This document shows positions 23,306 to 35,604 of a DNA stretch of 64,000 nt, piece by piece (the stretch's first letter is position 1; each line of letters opens with the position of its first letter). The stretch covers positions 310,001 through 374,000 of the forward strand of contig MCGE01000018.1 of assembly GCA_002105175.1 (NCBI GenBank). Direction: 5' to 3'. The notes beneath the pieces were generated by a model. It was not told the origin of the DNA and did no database searches. It saw only the letters and a program-made list of their open reading frames with translations. Origin of the DNA: Absidia repens. Its lineage: Eukaryota > Mucoromycota > Mucoromycetes > Mucorales > Cunninghamellaceae. The position numbers were made by a program, and so were the translations under genes.

Positions 23306-26300
23306 CTATTGCACAGCCTGTTCATACTCCCAACGTCGTTGAATATCTTCAAAACTGCCAGACGAATGACGATAACCCATGGAAGATGGCGATCGTTTTG
23401 CTTGAGATGCTTGAGTGTGAGCAGATGCTAATCGGTCAAAAATGCTTCCACCGCCAGTAGTTGGTGTTTGCGATCGTGGATTCTGCTGCTGCGAATCCAT
23501 CATACTATTGTACTTATTTCTAGGTGCCATCGCAAACGCAGATGCTGGTCTGAGATGATGATAGTTGGGTTTTTGGGGCTGATGATGCTGAATCGAGTAT
23601 TGTACAGTTGGTTGAGGAACATTCATGTGCTGCTGCTGCTGATGTTGTTGTTGTTGTTGTTGTTGATGATGATGATGCTGTTGCTGTTGTTGCTGCAGAT
23701 GATGGTGATGATGTTGACCTTCATGAGGAGACGAATTGAATCGGAATTGTTGTTGCAATGGCGAAGGTTGGTGACATCCCGCTGAAGCGACATCACCGAT
23801 CGTTCCGTACGTCGTCGCATCCCTGATATTGACACCTTGTGTGAGTTCACGTAATAAGGAGCGTCGTCTGCCATTTTTTGTTGGATACTGACTAAGTTGT
23901 AATGACTGCGCTCGTCTTCGACTGACAATGGATGGAGACATTACTGGATTCTGTTGTTGCGCTAGCTGAGGTTGTGGATGGTGAGATTGAGGAGGTATGG
24001 GATAATGTTGACTTTGGTGGGAAGCATCATGATGGGGTAATGGAGGCGGCAATGATTGCCTGTGCTGGTGATGTACTGGCTGTGATGATCCGTGCGATGA
24101 CCATGACAGTGTATCTGATTGGAGTGATGATCGACGAAGGTGGCGACTGTTGATGGATGAGGTCGACGATTCTCGGTCAGCATGATAACGTACAAAGTCG
24201 ACAGGTCCACGTGGTGATTCTTCGTTTGCACTAGCGTTGTTGATCACGTTGTTTTGCAGCATCTGTTGTAAGAATTGTTCAGGTGAGGACATTGAATCTC
24301 GTCGCCCAGCAAGAGGTGACACTGATGGACGCACGGGACCGTCTGTACTTTGTATATCAGCTGCGTTTTCTGTAGGAGCGTTTGTTGCTGTTAATGGTGG
24401 GCTATCGTTGTTACTGGTAGAATTGGTGCCAAATCGTTGTTGGGAGTCTGATGTAACTGATCCAGCGCTGTTGCTGTTGCTGTTATTGTTGTTGTTGCTA
24501 TTGTTGCTGTTTCCATATCCTATATCGTCATTGTCTTTCCCATCGCGGCTATGATATTCATTCCAAGTAGGTGACATGATTGCTCCACGAATACCGTCGT
24601 TGTATATTTTGTCAAAAATAGTTCCAGAATGTTGATAATGTTCATCCACTCGCAAATCAATGGCAGAATCGTCGTCGTCATTGATAGAAGTTTCGGTTGC
24701 ACTGATTCGTTTTGGAGGTTGGATCACCGAAGAAGTGGAAGATTGAGAAGCATCACCAACGCTTGATACAGATGATCGACGGACACGTTTCAATTTACGA
24801 ATCTTTTTTTCATTTTCCGCAGTGCTTGAGTTGGCGGCCTTTCGCATAATGATCAAGGTACATCGTAAATCTTGAACAGTCTTTTCCAGTTGTCGTACAG
24901 TAGTTTGTCGGCCATATTCACCCATTCTGAGCTCTACAATGTCGTCGATCAAAGATTCCATGACTTTGTTGGATTCGTCTCCAGTCAAGGATTGTAAAAG
25001 TTGCATTGCTACGTCATGTGCTGTGTCGGGATCGGAACCAGGTGGTACAGTGTATTTTTCTTCAAGGTAATCAATGTCATGCCATCCATTGTTGTTTCCC
25101 GGTGCTGTATTCTGTGACATCATATTCTTGGCACCATTTTGTTGTTGTATTGTTGCTGTTGTCCCATGCCCCATGACTTGATCTGCAAAAGTAACGCGCT
25201 TTTCAATTCGATTGGCCAAGCTACTTGTCATTGATTGTTCTTCAAGAGCCATCATCAGGTCATCATCCTCGTCATCAACACCATCGGTATCAAGAGTGCC
25301 ATCACCATAACTAAGAAGACCATGAGCAGCATCATTCTGAAGACCATATATACGAGCATTGATATAATTAATTTCGGCGCCAATAGTCTCCAGTCGTTCG
25401 TCCATACATTGTTGTACAGCAATATCCAGGGTATCAGTTGCTTCGTTGTTGCCCTGAAGTAAATCAGCACGTTCCATCATGATTTCTGATTTTCACCAGC
25501 AAGGACATCCCGTTTGACCATGAGTTGTTTCATCTCCAGAATAGCCTGTTTGCCTTGAATAAACTGTAAGAGGGCTTGATCCAAGAGATATTTCTTTTTT
25601 GTTGCTCGAACTTCCAATGGTACTTTGTTGTAGCTGTTTTTCTTGCGTGCGCTATTTGCTGTTGATCGGCGTTGTTGTCGATTTGTAGATGCTGATTTCA
25701 GTTGTCCCAAGTTCAAAAAGCTTGCACATCTTGAGATCAATTTGTCGTCGAGAATTCCACCTTCAGATACAGCTTTCTTGAGAATACTGACCAATTGCTT
25801 GAGACGGTCGTTGGTAACTGTTGATTCGTCTGTGCGTTTTTGAAGCATACGTTGCAGTTGCTTGTTTTCGCGTTCCATTCGATGCTTACATTCCACATGC
25901 CGAGACTGTTTTCGACGAAGTTGCTGGATTTCACGTTCGTGGGCCATCATTTGTTCCTTGACACGGTCGGCTTCATCCTTCATTCGTTTCACCATACGTC
26001 GTTTTTCCAATTTCAGACTTTCGACATTGACACGGAGTGCTCGGAGCATACTTTCATTCTGGTTGCGAGAAGATTGGATGGCACTTGATGTCTGAGTGTA
26101 TTTGCGACGAAGGTCGGAGAGTTGATTCAAGAGATTCTTCATTTTGGCTTCATATGCATGGCGGACATCATGTAGCTGCTGATGATCCCTTTGACTGTTG
26201 GTGTTGTTGTTATTGTTGTTGCTACCACCTATACTTGCTCGGCGATTATATTGTTGCTGTAGCTGAGTTTGATGATGCTGTATTTGTTGTTGAAGTGTTG

Positions 26301-27538
26301 CCTGCGTATGATCCCGTTCGCGCTTGAGGTTGAGTATTTCTTCCCGAAGAGAGTATAGTTTGCCTTCAAAACGTTTGCGGAGCTGGCTATATTCCACTTC
26401 ACTTTTTTCCAGTTGTGTCACCAGTTCTTCCTTGAGACGAATATCTGCCTGAATTTGGTCCATCATGCGAGAGAATTGAGGATTGCTGTTAGAGAGGGAA
26501 GTCATTTCATTGTCATTGAGTCCACTATCTGAAGTAATGGCAGTTTCCACAGAAGAGACACGGCTGTGTGGGTTAGCCAAGCTAAGGTCATCATCATTGG
26601 AAGATATTGTTGCTTGAGAGTTTGAGCCATGATCATTCCACTACCAAGTAAAAAAAAAAAAAAAAAACATCATCAGTAAAAATTGAAAATTTTTGAATAT
26701 AAATATTTTTCGTTTATGGCTTACCATTCCTTCAGGTAGTTCCTGTTCGAGGTCTCCAAAATACATGTTGCATTCGTCTGATCGTAGTCTTTCAAACAGC
26801 TCATCGTCATTCAATATATCACAATCAAAGTGTTCAGCTTCACGAGGCTATACAAAAATAAGAAAATGGAAGTTAGTCATGGTGTTGAGGTTTGAGGTTC
26901 TTATAGTTTATTGACCTACCTTTGCATTTTCCAAAACTTTGAGACCTTTTTCGATCTCAGTTCTTGCTTTTTGAATGGAATCACGTACTTCCGAACGAAT
27001 ATCTGTAGTAGCATCGTTATTGAACGGACCAATTGTATCCTTGAGCCATTTTTCGATATCTTCGTTGTCATCGTCATCGCGGAGCGCAGTAGGTTGAAGA
27101 GGAGCTTGATAGCGAGTAGAAGAGTTGACACCGGATGATTTTTTGGGCTGAACAACACTACGAAAACTGTCAGGATTGGGTGATGATCGTCGATGTAAAG
27201 AAGACGGTACCTTGGAACGACGAGATCGAGTAGTCGCACTGCCATTGTGACGGACTGTTCTTCGTTTGGTTGTTGTACGTTTCCCCCGGTGATAAGGTTG
27301 CTTCTGTGGAGACGTTCGAAGGTTGGGAACAGGAGACGACCGGCCATTTTTCTTTTGATTGGACGAGAATAAGGAGCCCGAGGGAGTCAAATTGGAGGCC
27401 ATGGCCATAGCTTGCATCATTGGCGCTTGGGTTGATTCAAAAAAGGCCAATCGGTCCTGAGTATCGCCTAGCTCATCACGAAGTTGTTGGATGGTGCGCT
27501 GATATTGAGCAATCATTTGTACCGCGCCAGCTGGACCA

Positions 27539-27613
<75 letters not shown>

Positions 27614-29685
27614 TCGTTGTTCGTATTTCTTTCCAGAGAGAATTGCACCAGAGACGGCGTTGGAGTTCCGTTATCGCTGAGGCTATTAGTGGTGGTTTTG
27701 TCATCGTCTTGCTTTTTGTTCAATGATTCCAGTTCTTCCCATAGCTTAGGCCAATCACCAGAAGACCATTGACTTATATCACGCTCAGCCAAGAGAGTAT
27801 CCCGTTCAGTAGCAGTATCCCGCAGTTCATCAGACACAGATTGGACCCGGTTCCGTAATCGATTGATTTCTTCACGCAGTGCCCGAATAGCAGTAATATC
27901 AGAGGTACCAGTAGAAGCAGAATTCACACCACCAAGAGAACCACTGCCACGGATATTGGTTAGTTCCAGTCGAAGTTGTGCCACCTGGGATCGGAGTCGA
28001 GCCACCTCTGCAGACGATCCAGCAGTTTCTTCATTCACAGAGACCTTGTTCTTGATATTCCGAGCACGATTAGCATATTTGAGTGTACTAAGAGTTTCAG
28101 GAAAGTTGGAGTCAGAAGGAGAAACGCAGGCCATCATAAGAGTTTGAGAATTTCCGCCCAGCGAGTCTTGTAATAGTCTGGTCAATTTGGAATCACGATA
28201 AGGTACGTGGGCTGACTTCCTTGATTCGTCGCCTAAAGCACTGATAACATTCCCAAGCGCCAGCAATCCGGAGTTGATAGCAATACCTTCACGTGCACGA
28301 TCACCCTGTGCATTTGTCCGTTTCAGCTATAGAATTTGAAAAATAGGGGTCAGTATAAGTATATTGTACGTTGTTTCAGAGCAAACATTTCAATGTGTTT
28401 TTTTTTTTTACCCTTTCTGATCCAGCTAGATCAACGAAATGGAATTTGCTGACAAGAGTTTTTTTGGATAGTGCTTGGTTATTTCCAGAGGGTACTTGTT
28501 GGTCATTGTCGTAAAAGTCGTCAGTCACTTGTTGCTTGAGTATAACAGAAAAGATAGCATGGGAGCGAGAGGAAACCGCATTCATATCCGTAGAGCCAGT
28601 AGTGCGACAAAGAGAGCCACGAGCCAGTAGTGATAGTAATTGATCAGGATTAGCACATGGTTCTTCTCGAACACCAGTCCAATATATATTTCCATGAACG
28701 TCTTCACGTATAGAGATGTCACAGCTGTTTGTCATGCCACCAGAAGGAAAGCCACCAGATTGAGTACGCCTCCTGGTGTTGCCAAAAGCGTTTGTATCTG
28801 GCATATTCAAAAGATCCACAAATTCTTCGTTGTATAGTTCCAAGAAAGAGACATAGACTTGATAATTATCGGATGACTGTTCGTGCTTGCGTTCCATTTG
28901 TTTGAATAAGTCGATAATAAACCTTGGCACAATACCTGCATAATGACAAAGGCGTTAATACATTCATTTTTCTTTAAAAATAAATAAATAAAAGATGTAT
29001 GCTTTGCCGTACCTTGTTGTTCAGAATGTATATTTCCATCAAGTGCAGTTCCCATGCTGAACGTTTTCCCTAAACATCATATATAAAAAGCGATGGTTAA
29101 AAAAAAAAATCGAAATGCATATTTTATTAGTCGTTTACCTGATCCAGTTTGGCTATATCGACAAGTACATGAAAAAAATTAGGGGGTAAGTAGGAATAAA
29201 CAAAACAAACATTTCATATTTTTAATATTTTATACATACCCATACGCAAGAATGGTAGCATTGAACCTAAAACCACCCAAACAAAAAAAAAAAAAAAAAA
29301 GGAGACATGGTTAGTATTTTTAAAAGTATGAGTAACATTGTATTGTTGTTTTTTCCATTACCCGTCAGTAAATTTTTCCACAAGTGGTGATACGGAGGAG
29401 TCATAAATGGACTGCTGTGATGACTGTGGAGCAAAGACATAATCGTAGGTAAATGAATGATCCCGTCCAATGGTGATTTGTGGTGTATTTTCTATAAAAG
29501 TGATGCATTCGGTACAGCTGGAGTAGACTTCTTTTTGTGTTAGTGGTCGGACACGTAGCGCAACACTATAAAGTAAATAATAATAAAAAACGGGTTTGAT
29601 TATTTATCGCATACAACGCCGCTGTTTTCATTATTGTAATAAGGGGTAGGGAGTGGAATACGTACCGAACTGCTGTAGCTGACAT
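23306..29685 (-). CDS. Kinesin-4-type motor protein (Kif4/Kif21-like)
   Basis: About ten exons encode roughly 1,870 residues. The start MSATAVR (29685-29666) joins [15 protein letters not shown]. The N-terminal motor domain has the P-loop GQTGSGKT, switch [13 protein letters not shown], switch [10 protein letters not shown], then [20 protein letters not shown] and [10 protein letters not shown], the wording typical of kinesin-4. Coiled-coil segments follow (25507-28000 region) and an Asn/Ser/Gln-rich disordered C-terminus, ending [10 protein letters not shown] at 23306. The residues around [19 protein letters not shown] resemble the conserved segment after the stalk of kinesin-4 proteins. The reading frame breaks near 25480. 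A 53-base intron 25506-25454 (weak GTCCTT donor, CTGATTTACTTCAG acceptor) would restore it. Two very short exons (27 and 14 bases) encode the P-loop. A plus-end motor acting on microtubule dynamics is inferred from the family. Confidence 0.92.
23632..23715 (-). repeat. Gln/His-coding CAG-CAC low-complexity tract in the kinesin tail
   Basis: Mixed CAA/CAG and CAT/CAC triplets encode a run of Gln and His residues close to the C-terminus of the kinesin. This is in the disordered tail. Confidence 0.85.
27538..27613 (-). repeat. Hexanucleotide array coding Asn-Ser repeats in the kinesin
   Basis: About 12 tandem copies of TGCTGT (ACAGCA on the coding strand) encode alternating Asn-Ser residues inside the coiled-coil region of the kinesin. 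It is in frame and probably length-variable between strains. Confidence 0.9.
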
Positions 29686-30485
29686 GTTTTTCTTTTTCTT
29701 TTCGTCAAAAAGGTGATTCGAATGACAACGTGCGTGTAGTTAGAAATACAAATGTTTTTTTTTTCAAAATAAAAAAAAGGGCAGAATAAGTTAAATAAAA
29801 ATAATACAAAAAAGAAAGAGAAAAAAAAGTATCGGGAAGCGGAAAGAAAGAGAATAAAATAAAAAAGTGGGGAGGAAAAAAATAAAAAATAGACAAAAGC
29901 CAAACCGGACTTCTAAAATGATTATTTTTTTTTTGAAAAGATGCCCATGATCAAAGAAGATTTTGGCACGCTCATGTTATTAATCCATCCTTGGATCGGA
30001 AAGACCATACAAAGAATATCGTTTCATATGTCCCATGACAAAGACTAGAAAACATAAAAAGAACAAATACCGACCGTTATAGTTTTTCTCAATTATGGAT
30101 GGTTATCCTACCCACAGACAAACCAATGCAAATTGAGCTAGACTTTAAATGGCAATTCGTGCCACACTGGCGCTTCCAGTCGGATGCACCTCCGTTAATC
30201 CAGTTTGATGATATGATAGCACTACCATCTACCTCATCACATTCTTTTTCTAATTCAATACTAAGCAATATAAAAAACTAGATGCATTATATATGCACCA
30301 GTAAATTCCATTGAGTTGAAAAATATTTTATTGATACATAAAATGTACATAAAGATAAACAATCCTCCTGCTTTTGTTTTTCTTGCTTCTTTTCCATTAA
30401 GAAAAGCATCGATGTCACCAACAATTCGTAAAAAGGATCTACCAGTTGCCTATTGCTTTTGACAAGGAGTTATTTTTTTCTTTCC

Positions 30486-30516
<31 letters not shown>

Positions 30517-30610
30517 ACCAGCAACAAAAGAAGAAAGCAGGTGATCATTTCTGATGGTATCACTTTTTCTTTAGCAGCCAGTGCCACCATTCCCAGGTCA
30601 AATCTTAAAA
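29686..30610. other. Intergenic upstream of the kinesin gene
   Basis: There is no firm gene. The first 200 bases are A-rich (kinesin promoter side). A 28-base A-tract lies near 30487-30513. A TTTATT at about 30329 could be the minus-strand polyadenylation signal for the candidate small gene at 30611-31063. Confidence 0.45.
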
Positions 30611-31063
30611 TCATGCAGCTGCTCCTAAAGCTGCACCCCCGATCAATCCGCCGACCTACCCAATAAACTTGTTCAAATCACATATTGCATTCATAGAGTA
30701 TTCATTTATCCAAATAAATCGACAGTAGAGTTTTTTTTTTTTTTTTATTATTATTATTGCGTTAATCTTCGAAAGAGTATTCTAATTCAGGGGAGGATGA
30801 ACCTTCACAAGCTTTTTCAAAAGTATAAAGACGGGAGATAATAGCGGACGTTAAAAAAAGGAAAACCTTTCTCTTAGCGCTTTGACCAGTATTCATCTCA
30901 GTAACACCTATCATTTGTAAAAACACACATAATTCGCCACGCTTATATTACCATAAGCAACTTATATCCGTCATCTACTCCTCTATCCATTTATTAATTA
31001 CACATAAACATACATACTAGTTGTGTTCAACGTTGATCCATCAATACCTCGTTCCTGTTTCAT
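30611..31063 (-). CDS. Possible tiny spliced gene ending in a Gly-zipper
   Basis: The hypothetical model joins three exons. Exon one is ATG at 31063, MKQERGIDGSTLNTT, with donor GTATGT. Exon two follows an AAATGATAG acceptor and reads SVTEMNTGQSAKRK. The last exon follows a TTGGGTAG acceptor and reads VGGLIGGAALGAAA with TGA at 30613-30611. All joins are in phase, giving about 43 residues. The Gly-zipper ending (GGLIGGAALGAAA) is protein-like. The second donor (GTTTTC) is weak, and a 48-residue-scale alternative frame runs on from exon two. No family is recognised, so this is only a candidate. Confidence 0.25.
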
Positions 31064-31599
31064 GCGATTCAGTTTTCACCATTTAATGTCCGACGCTCTG
31101 TCATCTCCGTTCTAACGCAGATGATTGCCCATCACTACGTGTATGAGCAATTTTTTTTTTATCATACTATCAATGAATAATTGTGGGGAAATTATAACTA
31201 TCGATGCACCTATGTACTTGATTTGATGATAATGGAGATTGAGAATGATAAGCATTCATGCTCTTGTGAGACGCTAGCTATTATAAGAAAAACACTTCTA
31301 TTTTTGGTATAAAAAAGATGGAGATGATCAAAACTGATCAACAGTACTGTACCGTGTCATATCAATTACAATATACATTATATCATATACACATATCATA
31401 CCCCAAAGCACACACAAATAATACACATCACACAAACACAATATTGTACACATATAAAAGGAGATCGTCGAAGGGTTCTTTGTTTCTTTATTGTTATCAC
31501 ATTGTTGGTTTTTTTTTTCCCAAAATAAAAATAAAAAATCTATCTACAAATAATAAATATAAATATAATAATACTATGAAGGTACTATAAATTTATAAA
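31064..31599. other. Intergenic
   Basis: No gene is supported. The sequence is AT-rich with CACA-rich stretches near 31385-31450. AAATAAAAATAAAAAATC near 31523 lies on the plus strand. For the minus-strand sorting nexin, TTTATT words near 31490 and 31588 are available. Confidence 0.45.
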
Positions 31600-33393
31600 T
31601 CATCCAAACAGAGGTCTGACCACCCGTTCCAGTACTTGCAATACCAACACCCGATTAAGGTCTTCATCCTGCAGGCGAGTCCAAATCCGTTCCATAGCCA
31701 AAGTACTATTTTGATCGCCAATCAGTTGTCGCACGCCACCAGGGATCGCACGTTGTACCAATAAGTGCTTTGCCAGTTGTTCCGTTTGCATTTTTTCTTC
31801 CATTGTTCGCTTCTTGCTACTACTATTGCTGCCAGTATTGTACAATCCACCAGGCCAAAATTTGCTCTTGATCAATTCCATCCATCCCACAAGTGCATTG
31901 GGCGATAAGTATGCTTGCATGTAGTGGTTATATTGCTTTGAAACCAGTTCTGTGTAGGATCTTCGAACGATTTCCCGTAGTACATTCAGTAAAGATCTCC
32001 GCATCCATGCCTTGTTGTTTGCTGTCGTCAAATCAAAGATTTCCACAATAAGGGCAAACGTAGTTTCAATCAGTAGTTCAGTGTCCATGGCAGAAAGTGG
32101 TTTTTGTTGAGCACCATCGAGCACCGTGGTAGATTTTTCTGGGGGTAATGTTGACAAAGGCTGGATTGGTTGCTGCTGCTTTTGTTGACTTGATGGTATG
32201 TGGTCAACAATGGTATGGTCACGATCATCTTCCGAGTCATTCAGGGTTGTACGACTGTCGCTATTGCTTTTTGTGCTTGATATCGATTCCTGTCTTGCTG
32301 TTTCACCAGACATATCGGACTTGGTTGTTGATCCAGTAAAATCATCCATTGTTGTAGAAGTAGTAGTAGTCACTGTTGATTCATCCAAAGGTGAATTTCC
32401 ATTCGACAACTCGAGCGAAGATGTTGCTGTTGTAGGAGTAGGAGTATTTCCACTGGACACACTTGGCCGTCGACCAAAGAGTGACATTGCACGACTACCC
32501 ATAGAAGTCGAATTGGATGTATCCACTGCCAAAGGTATGCCTGCGGGAGATACCAATTCATCCTTGTATTCATCAGCAAAAGAGAGTTCGGTTTGTGTTG
32601 TTCCATGTTGCGTGGCCCGTTCCTTTCGCAAAAAAGCCAAAATCAGAGGATCACGACCAAGTTCAGCATCACCGACCACCGTATTTAAATAATGCTCCAA
32701 TCCATGAGAGATGGCTTCCCCATTGTTTCCATTCGATGTCATGCCACCACCACCGCCGCCGCCGCTTACAGTTGATGACGCATGCCCCGAACCACCACTA
32801 ATAGTCGGCCTTTTCTTTCGAAGCCAAGATCGGGTCACATCCAATGGAAGTCGCAAATTGAGTCGAGCCACCCGCTTGCCATGTTTTGTACGCATCAATG
32901 TCTGAAACACGTCAAAGTCATTGTACGTTCGTGTAATGACATATCCACCGCCTTCTGATCCCGATGATTCTTGTAATGCTGGTCGTTCAATTTGGATAAT
33001 ATACATCAAGCTAGATTTATCCATGTTGGGAGAATCCTGGGGAGGTGAGATATCCATGATGCTGAAACTGACGGTTCCATAGGCGTAAATCATCGGTGAT
33101 TGTAGCATAACTTGATCAGCTTTTGACAATGTCATTTGGCGTTCAGCTGTTAAAGGTGATGATGAGTCCAATGTCGGTGGCACATCATTTATTTGTGTTG
33201 ATGGTGTCCTAACTGGTTCAGGAGTTGTAGGTGGTTGTTGTTGAGAAAGAAATGATATATCTTCCTTGCCATTCGCCGTTTGGGCAGTTGTGTTGTTGTT
33301 GGTGCGGATACTGCTACTATCATCACTGTTCCTTTCCAATTCATGTTGATGATGTGTGTCGTCAGAGGGATAATTCTGCTGATTCTGTTGTCG

Positions 33394-33443
<50 letters not shown>

Positions 33444-34212
33444 GCTGCTCTGCTGCCATTGCGTCCTCTGTTGCTTTTTCAACCAAGCTCCGCAGTCCAT
33501 CAGGTTCAATGAACGTAGAATCAGAGTCAACCACATCAGATGATTTGTTTGAAGGGTCAGACAGGTATTCGACAATCCAACCGTTGATAAAATCCGGATC
33601 GCTGCAAGTCGCCAAAATGTTCCCAAAGAGATGAGTGGCCAAAAGTTCTTTGAGCATGATGTTGACAACACGAGAATTCATATCGGAAGGGGGTAAAATA
33701 CGCTTCAGGATGGTGTTACTGAGCGCACGGAGTTGATGGTGTTGTTCTTTCTTGGATAAAAGTTGGGCAAATGGAGAGTGAGGGTTTTCAACGACATAGG
33801 CATCCATCGATATTCCAGAAGTTTCATATGTTCGGCATTCCCTCTAAGAAAGCAAATCGTTTCTAGGTGAGTAAAAAGGTAATGAAGAATAATACGCTTG
33901 CAAGCAATTACCATATGAATAATAAGAGTGTTGGCAAGACCATACATAATAGCCATAACGATGTCGTTTCGTTCTTGCTTCAATAAGGTTTTTTCCACAT
34001 TAGTAACAGCGGCATTGAGCCGACCCTTGACAGTTTTTTCGAAATCTTCATCATAACTGGACTGGAGTGAGTGCCACCAGCTGTGTACAAAGTCACGGTA
34101 AAAGTATCCAAGAAGCTGGTCCACGCTTTTCGTTAATGGAGGGTAGAAGAGGCATAGTTCCGTTGATGGGTCATCCTAAGAAAGAGAAACATAGCAAATA
34201 AAGATTAGTAAC

Positions 34213-34247
<35 letters not shown>

Positions 34248-34548
34248 CTACTTCAATACAGATTCCAATTACCTTGATAGCTTCAGCATCATCCCATAAG
34301 GAAGCGGCAGAATAGTTGTTTTGTGTAAAAACTTGCTGTGGAGGATGGGATCGGCTAAAATAAAGCACACCAATGACTGAAGCAGCAGCAATAGCATACG
34401 AGAATAAAAGACTGTTGGCTGTGCGAGACAAAGCATAAACGACGACGGTCAAGCCCAAAACAATAGGTGACCATAAAATGCCTTGAATACCATTATCTTT
34501 CAAGCCAAAATATTTTTGGAGAGGACTGTCATCACCAGAGACAGGCAT
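31600..34548 (-). CDS. PXA-PX-Nexin_C sorting nexin with N-terminal membrane anchor (SNX19/Mdm1-like)
   Basis: Three exons (34548-34274, 34175-about 33913, about 33845-31600) give about 927 residues. Two N-terminal hydrophobic segments (WSPIVLGLTVVVYALS and SYAIAAASVIGVLYFS) anchor the protein. A PXA domain follows, including LTKSVDQLLGYFYRDFVHSW and KRILPPSDMNSRVV then LLATHLFGNILATCSDPDFI. A PX domain lies near MYIIQIERPALQES and YVITRTYNDFDVFQTLMRTK. The C-terminal Nexin_C region contains RSLLNVLREIVRRSY and ERIWTRLQDEDLNRVLVLQV. No RGS domain is seen, so the order is SNX19-like rather than full Mdm1-like. Such proteins tether the ER to lipid droplets, vacuole or endosomes. A polyGln run sits in the PXA-PX linker. 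Confidence 0.9.
33391..33446 (-). repeat. PolyGln-coding CAA repeat in the sorting nexin
   Basis: About 18 consecutive CAA/CAG-type codons (TTG on the plus strand) encode a Gln tract between PXA and PX domains. The repeat is in frame. Confidence 0.9.
34209..34238. repeat. (AT)n microsatellite in a sorting-nexin intron
   Basis: A simple alternating AT run of about 15 units lies between the first two exons of the sorting nexin gene. It is a low-complexity tract with no other visible role. Confidence 0.85.
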
Positions 34549-34750
34549 CAGTAGTGGGGAGAGAGGGTCTAAATAAAATAAGAAAGAGGGGAAAGGTAAA
34601 AAAAAAATCCACTCCACATTCAAGATTTTTCTCTAAACATATATTTCAATCCCCGTTTACACGCTGACACACTCGAAGACTGCCATCATTGTAGTATGCA
34701 TCATAAGTCAAGCTTTATTTTTATAATAAGAAATCAATAAAAACTATATA

Positions 34751-35604
34751 CTATGGGCTATCTGATGGAGGAGTAACTGACCGAGGCCTACTTGTTGAGA
34801 ATCTGTGAGAGGATGGCCTATTTTCATGTGATCGCTAGTAATAAAAAAAAAAGATGCAATATACGGTTTTAACGACAATTTCCTCGATACTAAAATATGT
34901 TATTTTGTACCTTACCCTAGATGATTTTCCATTATCGTCATGATGTTCGCCGCCATCATCCCTATCCTTTCTGTGTTCACGTTCACCAGATCTTCGTGGA
35001 GATACCGACCGGCTGCTATGTCGACGTCTTCTTCGATGCTTCTATTATGGAACACGTTCAGAGTCAGGCCCAACCAATGATTTCAATATTTTTTCACTTA
35101 CGGACGATCGTTCCCGATGGTCATCATCATCGCTTGATTCATCATCACTTGTATCGTGTCGATGTCGTTTTTTATGTTTGGATTTCTTCTTCTTTTTCTT
35201 GTCACCTTTGGAGCGTTTCTTACCACCTGATAGTTTCGCTTCTCGTTCGGCATCCAGTTGCTGTCTATACTTCTTCATGGCTTCTTCAGAAACACCAGGT
35301 CCTTCTTTTTCTTCCTTGATCTTCCTAAAATCTTCCCTTTGGTAGCAAAATACATGGATGCAAAAAGAAAAAAAAGCGGTGAGTTATCTGGATCTATGAT
35401 GCCAATTTCCAACAAATAATTAATAACTGACTTTTTTTTTTTACTTACCAGGTCATACCATTCTTCCTTCTTTGTTCTACACGGCAAAACAAAAGTAAAG
35501 ATAAAAATAATAACGTCAATAAATTTATATGTAAAAATAACTCTATTGTATAATATCTGAGTCAGTCTACCTATATAGTCTCGAATTGACGGTCCACCTT
35601 CCAT
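34751..35604 (-). CDS. FAM133-like Lys/Arg/Ser-rich nuclear protein
   Basis: Five exons are inferred. Exon one reads MEGGPSIRDYI (from 35604). A short second exon gives EQRRKNGMT, and the third reads WEDFRKIKEEKEGPGVSEEA then MKKYRQQLDAEREAKLSGGK and a Lys/Asp/Ser-rich run. The third exon continues to ERSS, then a perfect GTAAGT donor (about 35100). The fourth exon gives KHRRRRRHSSRSVSPRRSGE, and the last ends RPRSVTPPSDSP with TAG at 34753-34751. The GPSIRDY-x-TWE-x-F and SGGKK order resembles the FAM133 family, an RS-type group of unknown function linked to splicing-factor-like composition. Without the intron at 35100 the frame would stop at 35045, but the RS-rich text beyond is clearly coding. 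The family call is from memory. Confidence 0.72.

Noticed and set aside
23468..23785. Leu-rich and poly-His/Asn frames on the plus strand
   Set aside because: Translations of CAG/CAA repeat tracts in the wrong frame.
25477..26580. Two separate genes instead of one kinesin (motor/stalk and C-terminal protein)
   Set aside because: Conserved kinesin-4 segment continues directly across the break, without promoter, terminator or 5' region between the frames.
32198..32692. 164-codon plus-strand frame opposite the sorting nexin
   Set aside because: Shadow of the minus-strand coding sequence, with no domain text and no splice context.
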